This document shows, one piece after another, positions 16,700 to 26,056 of a stretch of 64,000 nucleotides of DNA (positions are counted from its first letter, which is position 1; every line of letters begins with the position of its first letter). The stretch spans positions 372,001 to 436,000 of the forward strand of contig NZ_CANLGX010000001.1 of NCBI RefSeq assembly GCF_947490415.1, in the 5' to 3' direction. Source of the DNA: an uncultured Eudoraea sp. (GTDB lineage: Bacteria; Bacteroidota; Bacteroidia; Flavobacteriales; Flavobacteriaceae). Under the pieces are notes generated by a model. It was given only the letters and a program-made list of their open reading frames with translations, was not told the DNA's origin and did not search any database. Both the position numbers and the translations under genes were made by a program.

Positions 16700-17863
16700 T
16701 CAGTTTTTGGGGTTTTTTAATAAAATACTAACCGCATTTCCACCAAAGCCTACCGCATTTATAAGTACTCTGTTTATTTTATGAGGTGGATTAAACTTCA
16801 TAAAAGGAACCCCTGAAAATCTTTGATACTGCAACATTAAAATAGCCATTTCTACGCTTAGGATTCCGGATGCACCAAAAGTATGTCCTACTTTCCATTT
16901 GTTTGTGGTAAGAGAGGGTATGGAATTTCCGAAAACCTTCTGAATGGCAGCAAATTCTGCTGTATCCCCTTTTATAGTTCCCGGGGCATGCATGATAATA
17001 ATATCAACTTCTTTACGATCTATACTACCTAAAGCCATAAGCATTGAATCTTGCAGACACTGAGCGTCTGCGGAAAGAGAAATATTATGTTCTAATGATT
17101 CTGTGGCAAATCCGAGACCTTCTATTATAGCAAGTGCGTTTTTCCCAATTCCAAATTCCAGACATGCGGCACCTGCCCCTTCACCCAGGACCATCGAATT
17201 TTTTCCTTTATCAAGGTCAAGAGCTCTGCAGGGGTATTCGCTATTATCTTCCTGAGCATATATTTTTAATGCCCGCATCTGAGCAATAGTAAAAGAGGTC
17301 AATGGTGCTTCACTGCCTCCTACAAGAAATTTTTCCGCCATGCCACTTCTAAGCCATGCCACACCATTTAAAATAGCATGCAGTGCTGTAGAACAAGTAA
17401 TAGAGTGTGAAATGTTGGGGCCTTTTGACTTAAGGTCATGGGCTATCCAAGAAGAAATATTTCCCAATGTGGTGGTCGGAGATGTTAAAACAGCGGTAGA
17501 ACCCTTACGCAAAAACTCATTGTGATACTTTTCAAAAAGCCCTGTAGCACCCCGAGAGGAACCAATATTAACTCCAAAATTTTCATTTTCTCCCCAGCCT
17601 GCATATGCAGCTGCTCGCCTGGCTGAAAAAATACCATAAAGGACACTATCATCCAGATTCTGATATTTGGAATTACTATTTCTAAGCATCTCTATTTCTA
17701 ATCTGCCAGATTCTGACAAGGAACCTACCCATGCAGGCCTATCCCCAAAAGTCACTTTTTTAAAAAGATGGTTTACATTTTGATAACTGGCCCAAATATC
17801 CTCTTCATTATTACCCAAAGGGGAAATAGAAGCAATTGATGTAATAGTTATAGGTTGAGCCAC
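16700..17863 (-). CDS. FabF-type beta-ketoacyl synthase in the biotin cluster
   Basis: A 387-residue condensing enzyme with the complete Cys-His-His set of KAS I/II enzymes: Cys157 in SITCSTALHA, His292 in MHAPGTIKGD and His327 in KWKVGHTFGASG, plus GEGAGAACLE and the C-terminal GFGGNAVSIL. It is shorter than housekeeping FabF (about 410). The start is GTG at 17863 (MAQPITITSIASISPLG). Its position between bioA and bioB suggests a role in making the pimeloyl precursor, but this is inference; it is not a KAS III-type BioZ. No bioC, bioH or bioW is in the window. Confidence 0.87.
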   Translation of the reverse strand: MAQPITITSIASISPLGNNEEDIWASYQNVNHLFKKVTFGDRPAWVGSLSESGRLEIEMLRNSNSKYQNLDDSVLYGIFSARRAAAYAGWGENENFGVNIGSSRGATGLFEKYHNEFLRKGSTAVLTSPTTTLGNISSWIAHDLKSKGPNISHSITCSTALHAILNGVAWLRSGMAEKFLVGGSEAPLTSFTIAQMRALKIYAQEDNSEYPCRALDLDKGKNSMVLGEGAGAACLEFGIGKNALAIIEGLGFATESLEHNISLSADAQCLQDSMLMALGSIDRKEVDIIIMHAPGTIKGDTAEFAAIQKVFGNSIPSLTTNKWKVGHTFGASGILSVEMAILMLQYQRFSGVPFMKFNPPHKINRVLINAVGFGGNAVSILLKNPKN

Positions 17864-17929
17864 GGCATACTTATTTAGAGTAAAAATAAAAGTTCTTACC
17901 TTGAATGTATAAAAACAATATGAAAAACA

Positions 17930-18358
17930 ATGAACAATGAATTGGTGCCTGAACAGGGCTGGTGGAAACGAAATTGGTCATGGGCTGTACCAGTAGGTGG
18001 GTGTTTAACTGTTCTGATAATTATTGGGGTTTCTATTGGTTCTATTTTTTTTGGCGTTACTTCTATGCTGGAAGATTCGGTCCCTTTGGAATACGCTCTT
18101 GAAAAAATTAACGCGGACCCTAACATCGTTGAACAAATGGGTTCTCCTATAGAAAAAAACGGAATAATTCAAGGGGAATTTAATTGGACCGGTAATGAAA
18201 AAAGTGTTAATATGAAAGTCCCTGTTAAGGGGCCTAAGGATAACGGGACTTTATTTATTAAAGCTACCGCTATAGGCGATAATTGGACCTATCATGAAAT
18301 TAGGGTCGTTATACAGGATAATGAAGAGCTGAACCTCCTTAACGAAGAATGGGAGTAA
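17930..18358 (+). CDS. Coa1-family (cytochrome c oxidase assembly factor) protein
   Basis: A 142-residue protein with a soluble N terminus (NNELVPEQGWWKRNWSW), one membrane helix (about 18-43) and a beta-rich outer domain containing PLEYALEKINADPNIVEQMGSPI. That layout, including the helix followed by a conserved alpha-beta region with the G-x-P pattern, is the Coa1 (DUF1783) family. In mitochondria Coa1 helps Cox1 assembly; the bacterial role is not known. It is transcribed against the biotin genes, sitting between the ketosynthase and bioA, with 66 and 15 bases to the neighbours. Confidence 0.82.
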   Translation: MNNELVPEQGWWKRNWSWAVPVGGCLTVLIIIGVSIGSIFFGVTSMLEDSVPLEYALEKINADPNIVEQMGSPIEKNGIIQGEFNWTGNEKSVNMKVPVKGPKDNGTLFIKATAIGDNWTYHEIRVVIQDNEELNLLNEEWE

Positions 18359-18373
18359 GGTTTTTTGTAAATC

Positions 18374-19645
18374 CTAAACTTCCGAATCCAATGCAAGTTC
18401 AATGATATCATATACCCGTTTTAACTGAGATGCAGTAATGGTATATGGTGCCAAAATATAGATTGTATTCCCTAATGGCCGTAAGAACACACCATGCGTC
18501 ATAAAAAAATTAAACAACCGGTCACGTAATCTACCATAACGCTCCATTTTAATATTCAAGTCCAGTGCAAAGATAATTCCGCACTGACGAATTTCAGCCA
18601 CCTTCGGATGTCCCTTAATTTTCAAACCAAACTCCTGATGAGATTTAATGACTCGCCGGATGTCTTTTTGAATTTGTTCAGATTGAAGTAATTCAATGCC
18701 AGCCAATGCCGCCACACAAGCTAATGGATTTGCAGTATAGGTATGGCCATGGAATAGACCTTTAGCAATATCAGTACTATAAAATGCATCATAGACCTGC
18801 TGAGTGCATGAAGTTACACCCATAGGCATTAAACCGGCAGTAAGTGCTTTAGAAAGGCATATAATATCTGGCTTAACAGGTAAATGATCTGAGGCAAAAT
18901 TCTTTCCCGTCTTACCAAATCCGGTCATGACCTCATCTGCAATTAGCAGGACCTGATGTTTATTAAGCAATTCAAGAATCATATTCAAGCCTTCTGCATC
19001 ATGCATCTTCATCGCCGCTGCTCCCTGTACCAGAGGTTCATAGATAAATCCCGCAATATCGTTTTGACTAAGTCTTTCCGTCAGCTGAAGTAAAATATCT
19101 CCCACATTCTCTTTCGTTGGGGTCAGTATACGTTCAACTTTAATAAAATAATCTTCAAACGGGCCATTATAAACAGAAAGTCCGGAGACAGACATAGCCC
19201 CAAACGTATCTCCATGAAAGCCCTCCTCAAAAGCCAGAAGTACTTTTCGTTTATTACCTCGATTATAATGATATTGTAAGGCCATTTTAATTCCAACTTC
19301 TGTAGCTGTAGAGCCATTGTCTGAAAAGAATATTTTTTGCTGATTAGAAGGTAATATATTTATTAACTCTTCTGATAGCCTAATTGCTGGTTCATGGGTA
19401 AAACCACTAAATACTACCTGATCGAGTACCGCCATTTGGTGTTGTACCTTTTCAAGGATATATTCATTGCAATGTCCGTACATTGAAGTATACCAGGATG
19501 CAATACCATCTATGTATTCACCACCGTTTTCGTCGTACAGGATAGCGCCTTTCGCCTTTACTATACCCAGCATATCAGAATTAAGTTTATGCTGCGTAAG
19601 CGGGTGCCATATATACTTTTTATCTCTTTCCGTTAAGTTTTTCAA
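18374..19645 (-). CDS. bioA: Adenosylmethionine-8-amino-7-oxononanoate aminotransferase
   Basis: A 423-residue class III aminotransferase that uses S-adenosylmethionine as amino donor to turn KAPA into DAPA. Features include YIWHPLTQ at the N terminus, SWYTSMYGHCN, the PLP-binding DEVMTGFGKTG (Asp237), and the Schiff-base lysine Lys266 in CLSKALTAG. The start codon is TTG at 19645 since an in-frame stop lies four codons upstream. There are 64 bases between it and bioD. Confidence 0.96.
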   Translation of the reverse strand: MKNLTERDKKYIWHPLTQHKLNSDMLGIVKAKGAILYDENGGEYIDGIASWYTSMYGHCNEYILEKVQHQMAVLDQVVFSGFTHEPAIRLSEELINILPSNQQKIFFSDNGSTATEVGIKMALQYHYNRGNKRKVLLAFEEGFHGDTFGAMSVSGLSVYNGPFEDYFIKVERILTPTKENVGDILLQLTERLSQNDIAGFIYEPLVQGAAAMKMHDAEGLNMILELLNKHQVLLIADEVMTGFGKTGKNFASDHLPVKPDIICLSKALTAGLMPMGVTSCTQQVYDAFYSTDIAKGLFHGHTYTANPLACVAALAGIELLQSEQIQKDIRRVIKSHQEFGLKIKGHPKVAEIRQCGIIFALDLNIKMERYGRLRDRLFNFFMTHGVFLRPLGNTIYILAPYTITASQLKRVYDIIELALDSEV

Positions 19646-19709
19646 TATTTCAGATTATAATTGTCAGTTTTACTGACTGACCTTTGATTAGACTTAATCA
19701 TAATAATAC

Positions 19710-20327
19710 TCAAAGTGTTTTCAGCATTGGATAGAATTTAGCAGCATATTGTTTAATGAGGTGTTTATCAAAGTTAGTTTCCTCTTCAATCCTGCCTAAT
19801 ACCTTTACCCCTGTCTTTCTAATTATGATGCCTTCGGTGCTTGGATGTTCATTACCACTGAATATAACAGCCACGTTAAACCCTTTTTGCTTTAAGCTTT
19901 CAATGGTTAACAATGAATGGTTAATACTTCCTAAATAATGTCTCGAAACTACTATTACCTGATAATGTTCTTTGATGATATCTAAAATGGTATCCTCTTC
20001 GTTTAAAGGGACCATTAAACCTCCTGCCCCTTCAATTACCAGATGATTTGTTGTTTGTGGCTCTATAATTTGGGCTATATCAATTATAAGATTATCTATT
20101 TCTGCAGCCGCATGAGGACTCATTGGCGTTTTTAGCGCATAACTATTCTGGTGGACCACAGTCTTCTTATTGGAAATCAATTCTTTGATCTTATGACTGT
20201 CCGAATGCTCAAGATCGCCTGCTTGTATAGGTTTCCAGTAATCTGCTTCCAAAGCCTCTGTGATAATCGCCGAGGCAATGGTCTTTCCTACATCAGTTGA
20301 AATACCGGTAACAAATATTCGCTTCAT
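19710..20327 (-). CDS. bioD: Dethiobiotin synthetase
   Basis: A 205-residue P-loop enzyme that closes the ureido ring of DAPA with CO2 and ATP. The Walker A variant GISTDVGKT is at residues 8-16, the KPIQAGD substrate loop follows, and IEGAGGLMVPL is the family's second signature. The start is ATG at 20327. It is 6 bases downstream of the DUF2007 gene, within one operon with bioF. Confidence 0.95.
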   Translation of the reverse strand: MKRIFVTGISTDVGKTIASAIITEALEADYWKPIQAGDLEHSDSHKIKELISNKKTVVHQNSYALKTPMSPHAAAEIDNLIIDIAQIIEPQTTNHLVIEGAGGLMVPLNEEDTILDIIKEHYQVIVVSRHYLGSINHSLLTIESLKQKGFNVAVIFSGNEHPSTEGIIIRKTGVKVLGRIEEETNFDKHLIKQYAAKFYPMLKTL

Positions 20328-20333
20328 AGTACT

Positions 20334-20714
20334 TTACGGTTGGGTAATCATATTACACTTCAGACATTTGTATTTCTTCTTTTCAAAAAATGGAAACAGC
20401 TTATTAATTATGCCCTTTCTACTATAGTATACTTCAGATCTTTGTGCTTTACAATTTGGGCAGGTAATTAGATTTCCTTTGCTGTCCAGAGCATAACTTC
20501 TTATTTCATTATATATATTCAAAGCCTTGTCTTTATCTTTTGAGTAAACCTGCAACTTTACCCCACCAATAGCCTGACTTATCAAAGGATCTGTATTTAT
20601 AGTGTTTTCGTCCTTTAAAAATACCCGAATGCCTTCAGACTCCAGTTTCCCTTTAATAATCTGCACATCGGCAACATATTCAAATGCACCAAGCGTATAA
20701 AATTCCTGATTCAT
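20334..20714 (-). CDS. DUF2007 / putative signal-transducing protein with zinc ribbon
   Basis: A 126-residue protein. The first 70 residues match the DUF2007 pattern (ADVQIIKGKLESEGIRVFLKDE, then GGVKLQVYSKD), a small fold related to the PII-like regulatory families. After it comes a zinc ribbon: CPNC about residue 86-89 and CLKC near the C terminus, spaced by a basic, aromatic linker (KLFPFFEKKKYK). The start ATG overlaps the bioF stop by 4 bases (ATGA), showing tight coupling. The function is unknown; there is no known biotin-pathway role. Confidence 0.8.
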   Translation of the reverse strand: MNQEFYTLGAFEYVADVQIIKGKLESEGIRVFLKDENTINTDPLISQAIGGVKLQVYSKDKDKALNIYNEIRSYALDSKGNLITCPNCKAQRSEVYYSRKGIINKLFPFFEKKKYKCLKCNMITQP

Positions 20715-21883
20715 ATCTTTTTAATTGCAAGTACTAATTGTTGTAATATAATGCAAATATCCTCTTTTGAATTAAAGCTATGCAAACAAAAACGTAAACG
20801 TTCCTCTCCTTCAGGCACGGTAGGAGATAGAATAGGCCTAACGTCGAATGAATTTTTTTGAATTTCTTGCGCTATTTGCTTTACTTCATTATTTCCTTTA
20901 ACAATACATGAATGAATGGCTGAGTTACTGGGAATAAATAAAGAAGAAATACCCAGAAGCTCCTTCTGTGTATTAAACAACGCAATATTTTCATGAAGCA
21001 ATTCTCTCTCTTTAAATCCTGCTGGACTTTTCATAAACTGATATGCCGCGATAACAGTTGCTACGGAATGAGGTGGCAACCCGGTGGTATAGATAAAGCT
21101 TCTTGCAAAGTTCATTAAATATTTATTCAGGTCTGCACTTCCTAAAATTGCCGCACCATGACATCCCAGGGCCTTACCAAAAGTGATAATCCTGGCAAAA
21201 ACACCTTCCTGCAATTCCAATTCCTGAACCCTGCCGCTGCCATTTGAACCAAATAAGCCAATAGCATGCGCTTCATCAACAATCAGGCGACATTTGTATT
21301 TTTGGCATAATTGGGACAATGCTTTCAGGTCTGGTGAATCTCCATCCATTGAAAAAACAGATTCTGTAACTATATAAATTTCTTTATTACCATTATTAGT
21401 GTCTTTTTCTTGTCCTCGCAAGATTTGCGATAATAAGTCATGAAGATCGTTATGTTTAAACTTATAGTTCCGGGAATTACTCATTTTAATCCCATCTCTA
21501 ATACTGGCATGAATAAACTCGTCGTATAATATTATATCATCTCTTTGCGGCACTGACGAAAACAGGCCAATATTTGCATCATATCCCGAATTAAAAATCA
21601 AGGCCGAATCTGCCCTATGTTGTTCCCTAAGTAGTTTTTCCGCCTCACTAAATAAAATACTGTTTCCCGTAAGCAACCTTGAACCGGTAGCACCATTATA
21701 ATTTATTCCCTGTTCAGAAAGAATACTAATTGCCTTTTCAAAAACAATATGATTTTGTGCAATTCCTAAATAGTCATTAGATGAAAAATCAATTCCCAAA
21801 TTACCTTCTGGCAAGGTTCTAAGTGCATTGATTTTCTCCCGTTCGGTTAATTTTTTATGTAATTTTTCCGGAAAATGACCCAT
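20711..21883 (-). CDS. bioF: 8-amino-7-oxononanoate synthase
   Basis: A 390-residue PLP enzyme of the alpha-oxoamine synthase family, condensing L-alanine with pimeloyl-ACP/CoA. The signatures are FSSNDYLG, GATGSRLLTGN, DEAHAIGLFG and the PLP lysine Lys237 in TFGKALGCHG. The start is ATG at 21883 (MGHFPEKLHKKL). It is the first gene of the leftward biotin operon; a divergent GNAT gene begins 60 bases away. Confidence 0.95.
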   Translation of the reverse strand: MGHFPEKLHKKLTEREKINALRTLPEGNLGIDFSSNDYLGIAQNHIVFEKAISILSEQGINYNGATGSRLLTGNSILFSEAEKLLREQHRADSALIFNSGYDANIGLFSSVPQRDDIILYDEFIHASIRDGIKMSNSRNYKFKHNDLHDLLSQILRGQEKDTNNGNKEIYIVTESVFSMDGDSPDLKALSQLCQKYKCRLIVDEAHAIGLFGSNGSGRVQELELQEGVFARIITFGKALGCHGAAILGSADLNKYLMNFARSFIYTTGLPPHSVATVIAAYQFMKSPAGFKERELLHENIALFNTQKELLGISSLFIPSNSAIHSCIVKGNNEVKQIAQEIQKNSFDVRPILSPTVPEGEERLRFCLHSFNSKEDICIILQQLVLAIKKI

Positions 21884-21943
21884 TTCACAAATGTAGTATA
21901 TCCTATTTTTAAATAGTATATTGAATCATAGAAACTCCAAACA

Positions 21944-22477
21944 ATGACAATTCAAATTGGCCGTGTACAAAGCAGATTGGAATTGGAACAAATTCTTTCC
22001 CTGCAGAAAAAAAACATTCCTAAGGCATTATCTATTAAAGAAATAGAACAGGAAGGTTTTCTAACTGTAACTCATTCCCTGGACTTATTGGATCGTATGA
22101 ATAGTAGATGCCCACATATTATTGCCAAGGAAAATGATGAAGTTATTGGATATGCCTTGTGTATGCATCCTAAATTTAATAATGAAATTGATATACTAAA
22201 ACCCATGTTTGAAGAAATTAATTCTGTCTTGGCCCCTGGTGAAAAATTCATGGTAATGGGACAGGTTTGTATTCAGAAAGAATATCGGAAAAAGGGAGTT
22301 TTTCAGAAGCTTTACAAGAAAATGCAAGATGTTCTCAAGACAAATTACAATTGCATTATTACTGAGGTAGATGCATTAAATAAACGTTCACTTAACGCCC
22401 ACTTCGCGGTTGGTTTCATCGAACTTAAGACTTATAATTACAATGGAAGGAAATGGTGTTTATTAGCCCTGAAATAA
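21944..22477 (+). CDS. GNAT-family acetyltransferase
   Basis: A 177-residue N-acetyltransferase. The acetyl-CoA-binding loop is QVCIQKEYRKKGVFQKLY (R-x-x-G-x-x pattern), preceded by the strand VIGYALCMHPK, and followed by the C-terminal LNKRSLNAHFAVGFIELKTY, typical of GNAT motif B. The substrate is unknown. It is transcribed divergently from bioF and ends at a bidirectional terminator. Confidence 0.85.
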   Translation: MTIQIGRVQSRLELEQILSLQKKNIPKALSIKEIEQEGFLTVTHSLDLLDRMNSRCPHIIAKENDEVIGYALCMHPKFNNEIDILKPMFEEINSVLAPGEKFMVMGQVCIQKEYRKKGVFQKLYKKMQDVLKTNYNCIITEVDALNKRSLNAHFAVGFIELKTYNYNGRKWCLLALK

Positions 22478-22507
22478 AAAAAACCATACAAGTTGTATGG
22501 CTTTTTT
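22476..22507 (+). terminator. Bidirectional terminator between the GNAT gene and atpC
   Basis: CCATAC pairs with GTATGG (loop AAGTT, 22484-22500), with a run of A before and T6 after, so it can serve both the rightward GNAT gene and the leftward atpD-atpC operon. Confidence 0.85.
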
Positions 22508-22526
22508 AGATATTTTTCAGAATACT

Positions 22527-22805
22527 TTAATCGGCAAGAACTATTAATTTGTTATCATTTAATTCTATTGTGCCACTATTAATATGGAGAATAGTTTTTC
22601 CATTAGAATCTTTAGTAAACTTATCTTCATACTCCTCCTCAATCTGAATCTCTCCTTGAATCTTCACCTCACCTTCCTGAAGTATTGAAACTATGGGTGC
22701 ATGGTTGGTAAGCATCTGAAATTCCCCGTTTATTCCGGGTACGGTTACAGAAATAACTTCTCCAGCAAATAATATAGCTTCAGGGGATACAATTTCTAGG
22801 TACAT
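22527..22805 (-). CDS. atpC: F1 ATP synthase epsilon subunit (short form)
   Basis: A 92-residue protein starting MYLEIVSPEAILFAGEVISV, with GEFQMLTNHAPIVSIL; this is the N-terminal beta-sandwich of the epsilon subunit that binds gamma and the c-ring. The protein ends there; the two C-terminal regulatory helices of the E. coli protein (about 139 residues) are not present, as is usual in this phylum. An acidic insertion (EEEYEDKFTKDSNGK) is in the middle. It lies 16 bases downstream of atpD. Confidence 0.93.
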   Translation of the reverse strand: MYLEIVSPEAILFAGEVISVTVPGINGEFQMLTNHAPIVSILQEGEVKIQGEIQIEEEYEDKFTKDSNGKTILHINSGTIELNDNKLIVLAD

Positions 22806-22821
22806 AATTTAAATATTCTTA

Positions 22822-24354
<1,533 letters not shown>

Positions 24355-24412
24355 TTAGCGCTCTTTAAAAACAACCTAAGATCTTATATAAATTGATTGT
24401 TTTTTCAGGCTG

Positions 24413-24420
24413 CAAAGATA
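24413..24420 (-). promoter_or_regulatory. Putative -7 element of the atpD-atpC promoter
   Basis: Read leftward it is TATCTTTG, an exact TAnnTTTG match, 83 bases upstream of the atpD ATG, implying an untranslated leader of roughly 75 bases. The -33 element is not obvious. Confidence 0.5.
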
Positions 24421-24470
24421 TGTTTTTCTATTTTAAATAGAAATTGTTTTGCCTTATTTTCTGGACAATA

Positions 24471-24500
24471 AAAAAGCGCCTTAATAGCGGCGCTTTTTTT
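24471..24500 (-). terminator. Terminator of the TonB-receptor/SGNH operon
   Basis: GCGCC pairs with GGCGC, extended by A6 and T7 on the two sides (24471-24500). It lies 17 bases past the SGNH stop in the leftward direction and separates that operon from atpD. Confidence 0.85.
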
Positions 24501-24516
24501 ATAATAAGATGATTAT

Positions 24517-26055
24517 TTACTGCAACGCAGGTGAATAATTTGTTGGATAATTCCCTAAATCTAAAAGATTCCCCGAAGCTTCAAAATTTGAACCATACTT
24601 GGCATCTATGGCTTTCATAAAATCATTAGCTATTAAAGCATAGCCTCTGGCTGTAGGATGAATACCATCCAATGAAAATGCTCCACCTGTTACCAAATTA
24701 GAGGTTAGGGTAAAATTGCCACTGGTAATACCGCCATTTGACAATTGCAGATATAAGGCATTAGCATCCACAAAAGCCAGACCTGCGGCATTTGCCGTAC
24801 TTGATATAGTAGCGTTAAAAGCTATAATGGCATCTGAGATCTCCGCTTGTTCACTCGGAATAAGCACCCATTTGTCTGACAAAGGTATAGCTACACCATT
24901 CACGGATAGCGGGTTGTTTGGGTCTGCCAGGGTACCTATGAAATTCGCGGCCGGTAAAACAATAAGATCTTCGGCCGTAGCTTGTCTAATTTTAGGCAGC
25001 CCCTCAAAAGCGGGGTTTATAGCTCCCAAATCTGTTAAGCTTTCATCCTCAATAACTACTGCATTAGCTGCACTTGCCTCAAAATTAATAAGCCTGGAAT
25101 CGGCTTCTTCCTGGGTAAAAAGTCCTGTCCCTGCTAAAGCTGCCAACGCCGCCTGAATACCCCCGTTATAAGGTGCATACGCCTGATTAACAGCAGCGGC
25201 GGTCCCTGCATCCAAAGGTACCGGATTATAAGGAACGGTAGTAAAATGCGGTATGCTGGCCACATCAGGAATATTAGCAACTACACCACCGGCACCTGAA
25301 GCTGCTAGCGTGGCGATCACTGCTCCATAACTTTCGTTAAAACCTACTCCAGGAGGCCCGTCAACAGGAGTTATTGGATCAGTCCCATCTCCTCCGGAGA
25401 GTGCATAACCCAAAACATCATTAGAACCAATCCATAATGAAAAGAAAGAGGGTGCCTGGGTTACTGCCAATTGCAAAACACTGGCATCAGGCGTTGATCC
25501 TGTCATTCTTACAAAATAAGGATTGGCCAGTCCTAAGGAAAGATTTCCCAAATTTCCGTAACCAGGTGCCAACAGATGAAAACTTTTCGCCCCGGGTACC
25601 CCCAAATTGTTAAAAGGACCTGTTGGATTGTTGAGAGCAATATCTGTAGTAACCGTTACTGGACCAATCAAGGATTCTAAAGGAACCGGACCAGCACCCC
25701 CAAAAACAAGTCTGGGATCAAATCCTGGAAGCCGATTACCCGCTAACGCCAATCCGCCAAAATTATCACTAGCCAAGGGTTGTGTGAAACTTCCACCCCC
25801 AACAAGTTCAAATTGTTGTGATAAAATGTTGGGCAATGAATTATTTTGACCTGCTATAAATAGCGCCCCATCAGTAAAACCTGCTGTCAAAGTATTGCCT
25901 ATAGCAACAAAGTTGGAAAAATCGGCAGATCCGGGGGTAGCAGCTGGCAACTCCACCTCTTCCTCGGTCATATCAAAATCTTCCTTATCATTACAAGCCG
26001 AAAATCCTATAAGGCATGTAAATAACCAGATATATTTAATTTTCATATTCATCAT
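24517..26055 (-). CDS. SGNH/GDSL hydrolase-like lipoprotein with altered block I
   Basis: A lipoprotein of about 512 residues with signal MKIKYIWLFTCLIGFSAC (Cys21 from the first ATG). Starts at 26055, 26052 or 26046 are possible, all within 10 bases of the upstream receptor stop; I used the first. The SGNH blocks are recognisable: block I is FVAIGNTLTAG, block III IGSNDVLG, and block V DGIHPTARGY. The block I nucleophile position is Thr instead of Ser (codon 25891-25893). The fold would hydrolyse esters or act as an esterase-like binding protein at the outer membrane. It is the second gene of a two-gene unit with the TonB receptor. Confidence 0.82.
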   Translation of the reverse strand: MMNMKIKYIWLFTCLIGFSACNDKEDFDMTEEEVELPAATPGSADFSNFVAIGNTLTAGFTDGALFIAGQNNSLPNILSQQFELVGGGSFTQPLASDNFGGLALAGNRLPGFDPRLVFGGAGPVPLESLIGPVTVTTDIALNNPTGPFNNLGVPGAKSFHLLAPGYGNLGNLSLGLANPYFVRMTGSTPDASVLQLAVTQAPSFFSLWIGSNDVLGYALSGGDGTDPITPVDGPPGVGFNESYGAVIATLAASGAGGVVANIPDVASIPHFTTVPYNPVPLDAGTAAAVNQAYAPYNGGIQAALAALAGTGLFTQEEADSRLINFEASAANAVVIEDESLTDLGAINPAFEGLPKIRQATAEDLIVLPAANFIGTLADPNNPLSVNGVAIPLSDKWVLIPSEQAEISDAIIAFNATISSTANAAGLAFVDANALYLQLSNGGITSGNFTLTSNLVTGGAFSLDGIHPTARGYALIANDFMKAIDAKYGSNFEASGNLLDLGNYPTNYSPALQ

Positions 26056-26056
26056 T

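Noticed and set aside
17920-17941. A short ORF start ATG at 17920 upstream of the Coa1-family gene, considered as an upstream regulatory peptide.
   Set aside because: It opens only six codons (MKNNEQ) and overlaps the real start; chance in an A-rich leader is sufficient.
19663-19677. GTCAGT-TTT-ACTGAC palindrome between bioA and bioD, considered as a biotin-repressor operator.
   Set aside because: It does not resemble the BirA operator (TTGTAAACC with inverted copy) and a three-base loop suits a hairpin or chance; no second copy is found upstream of bioF or bioB.
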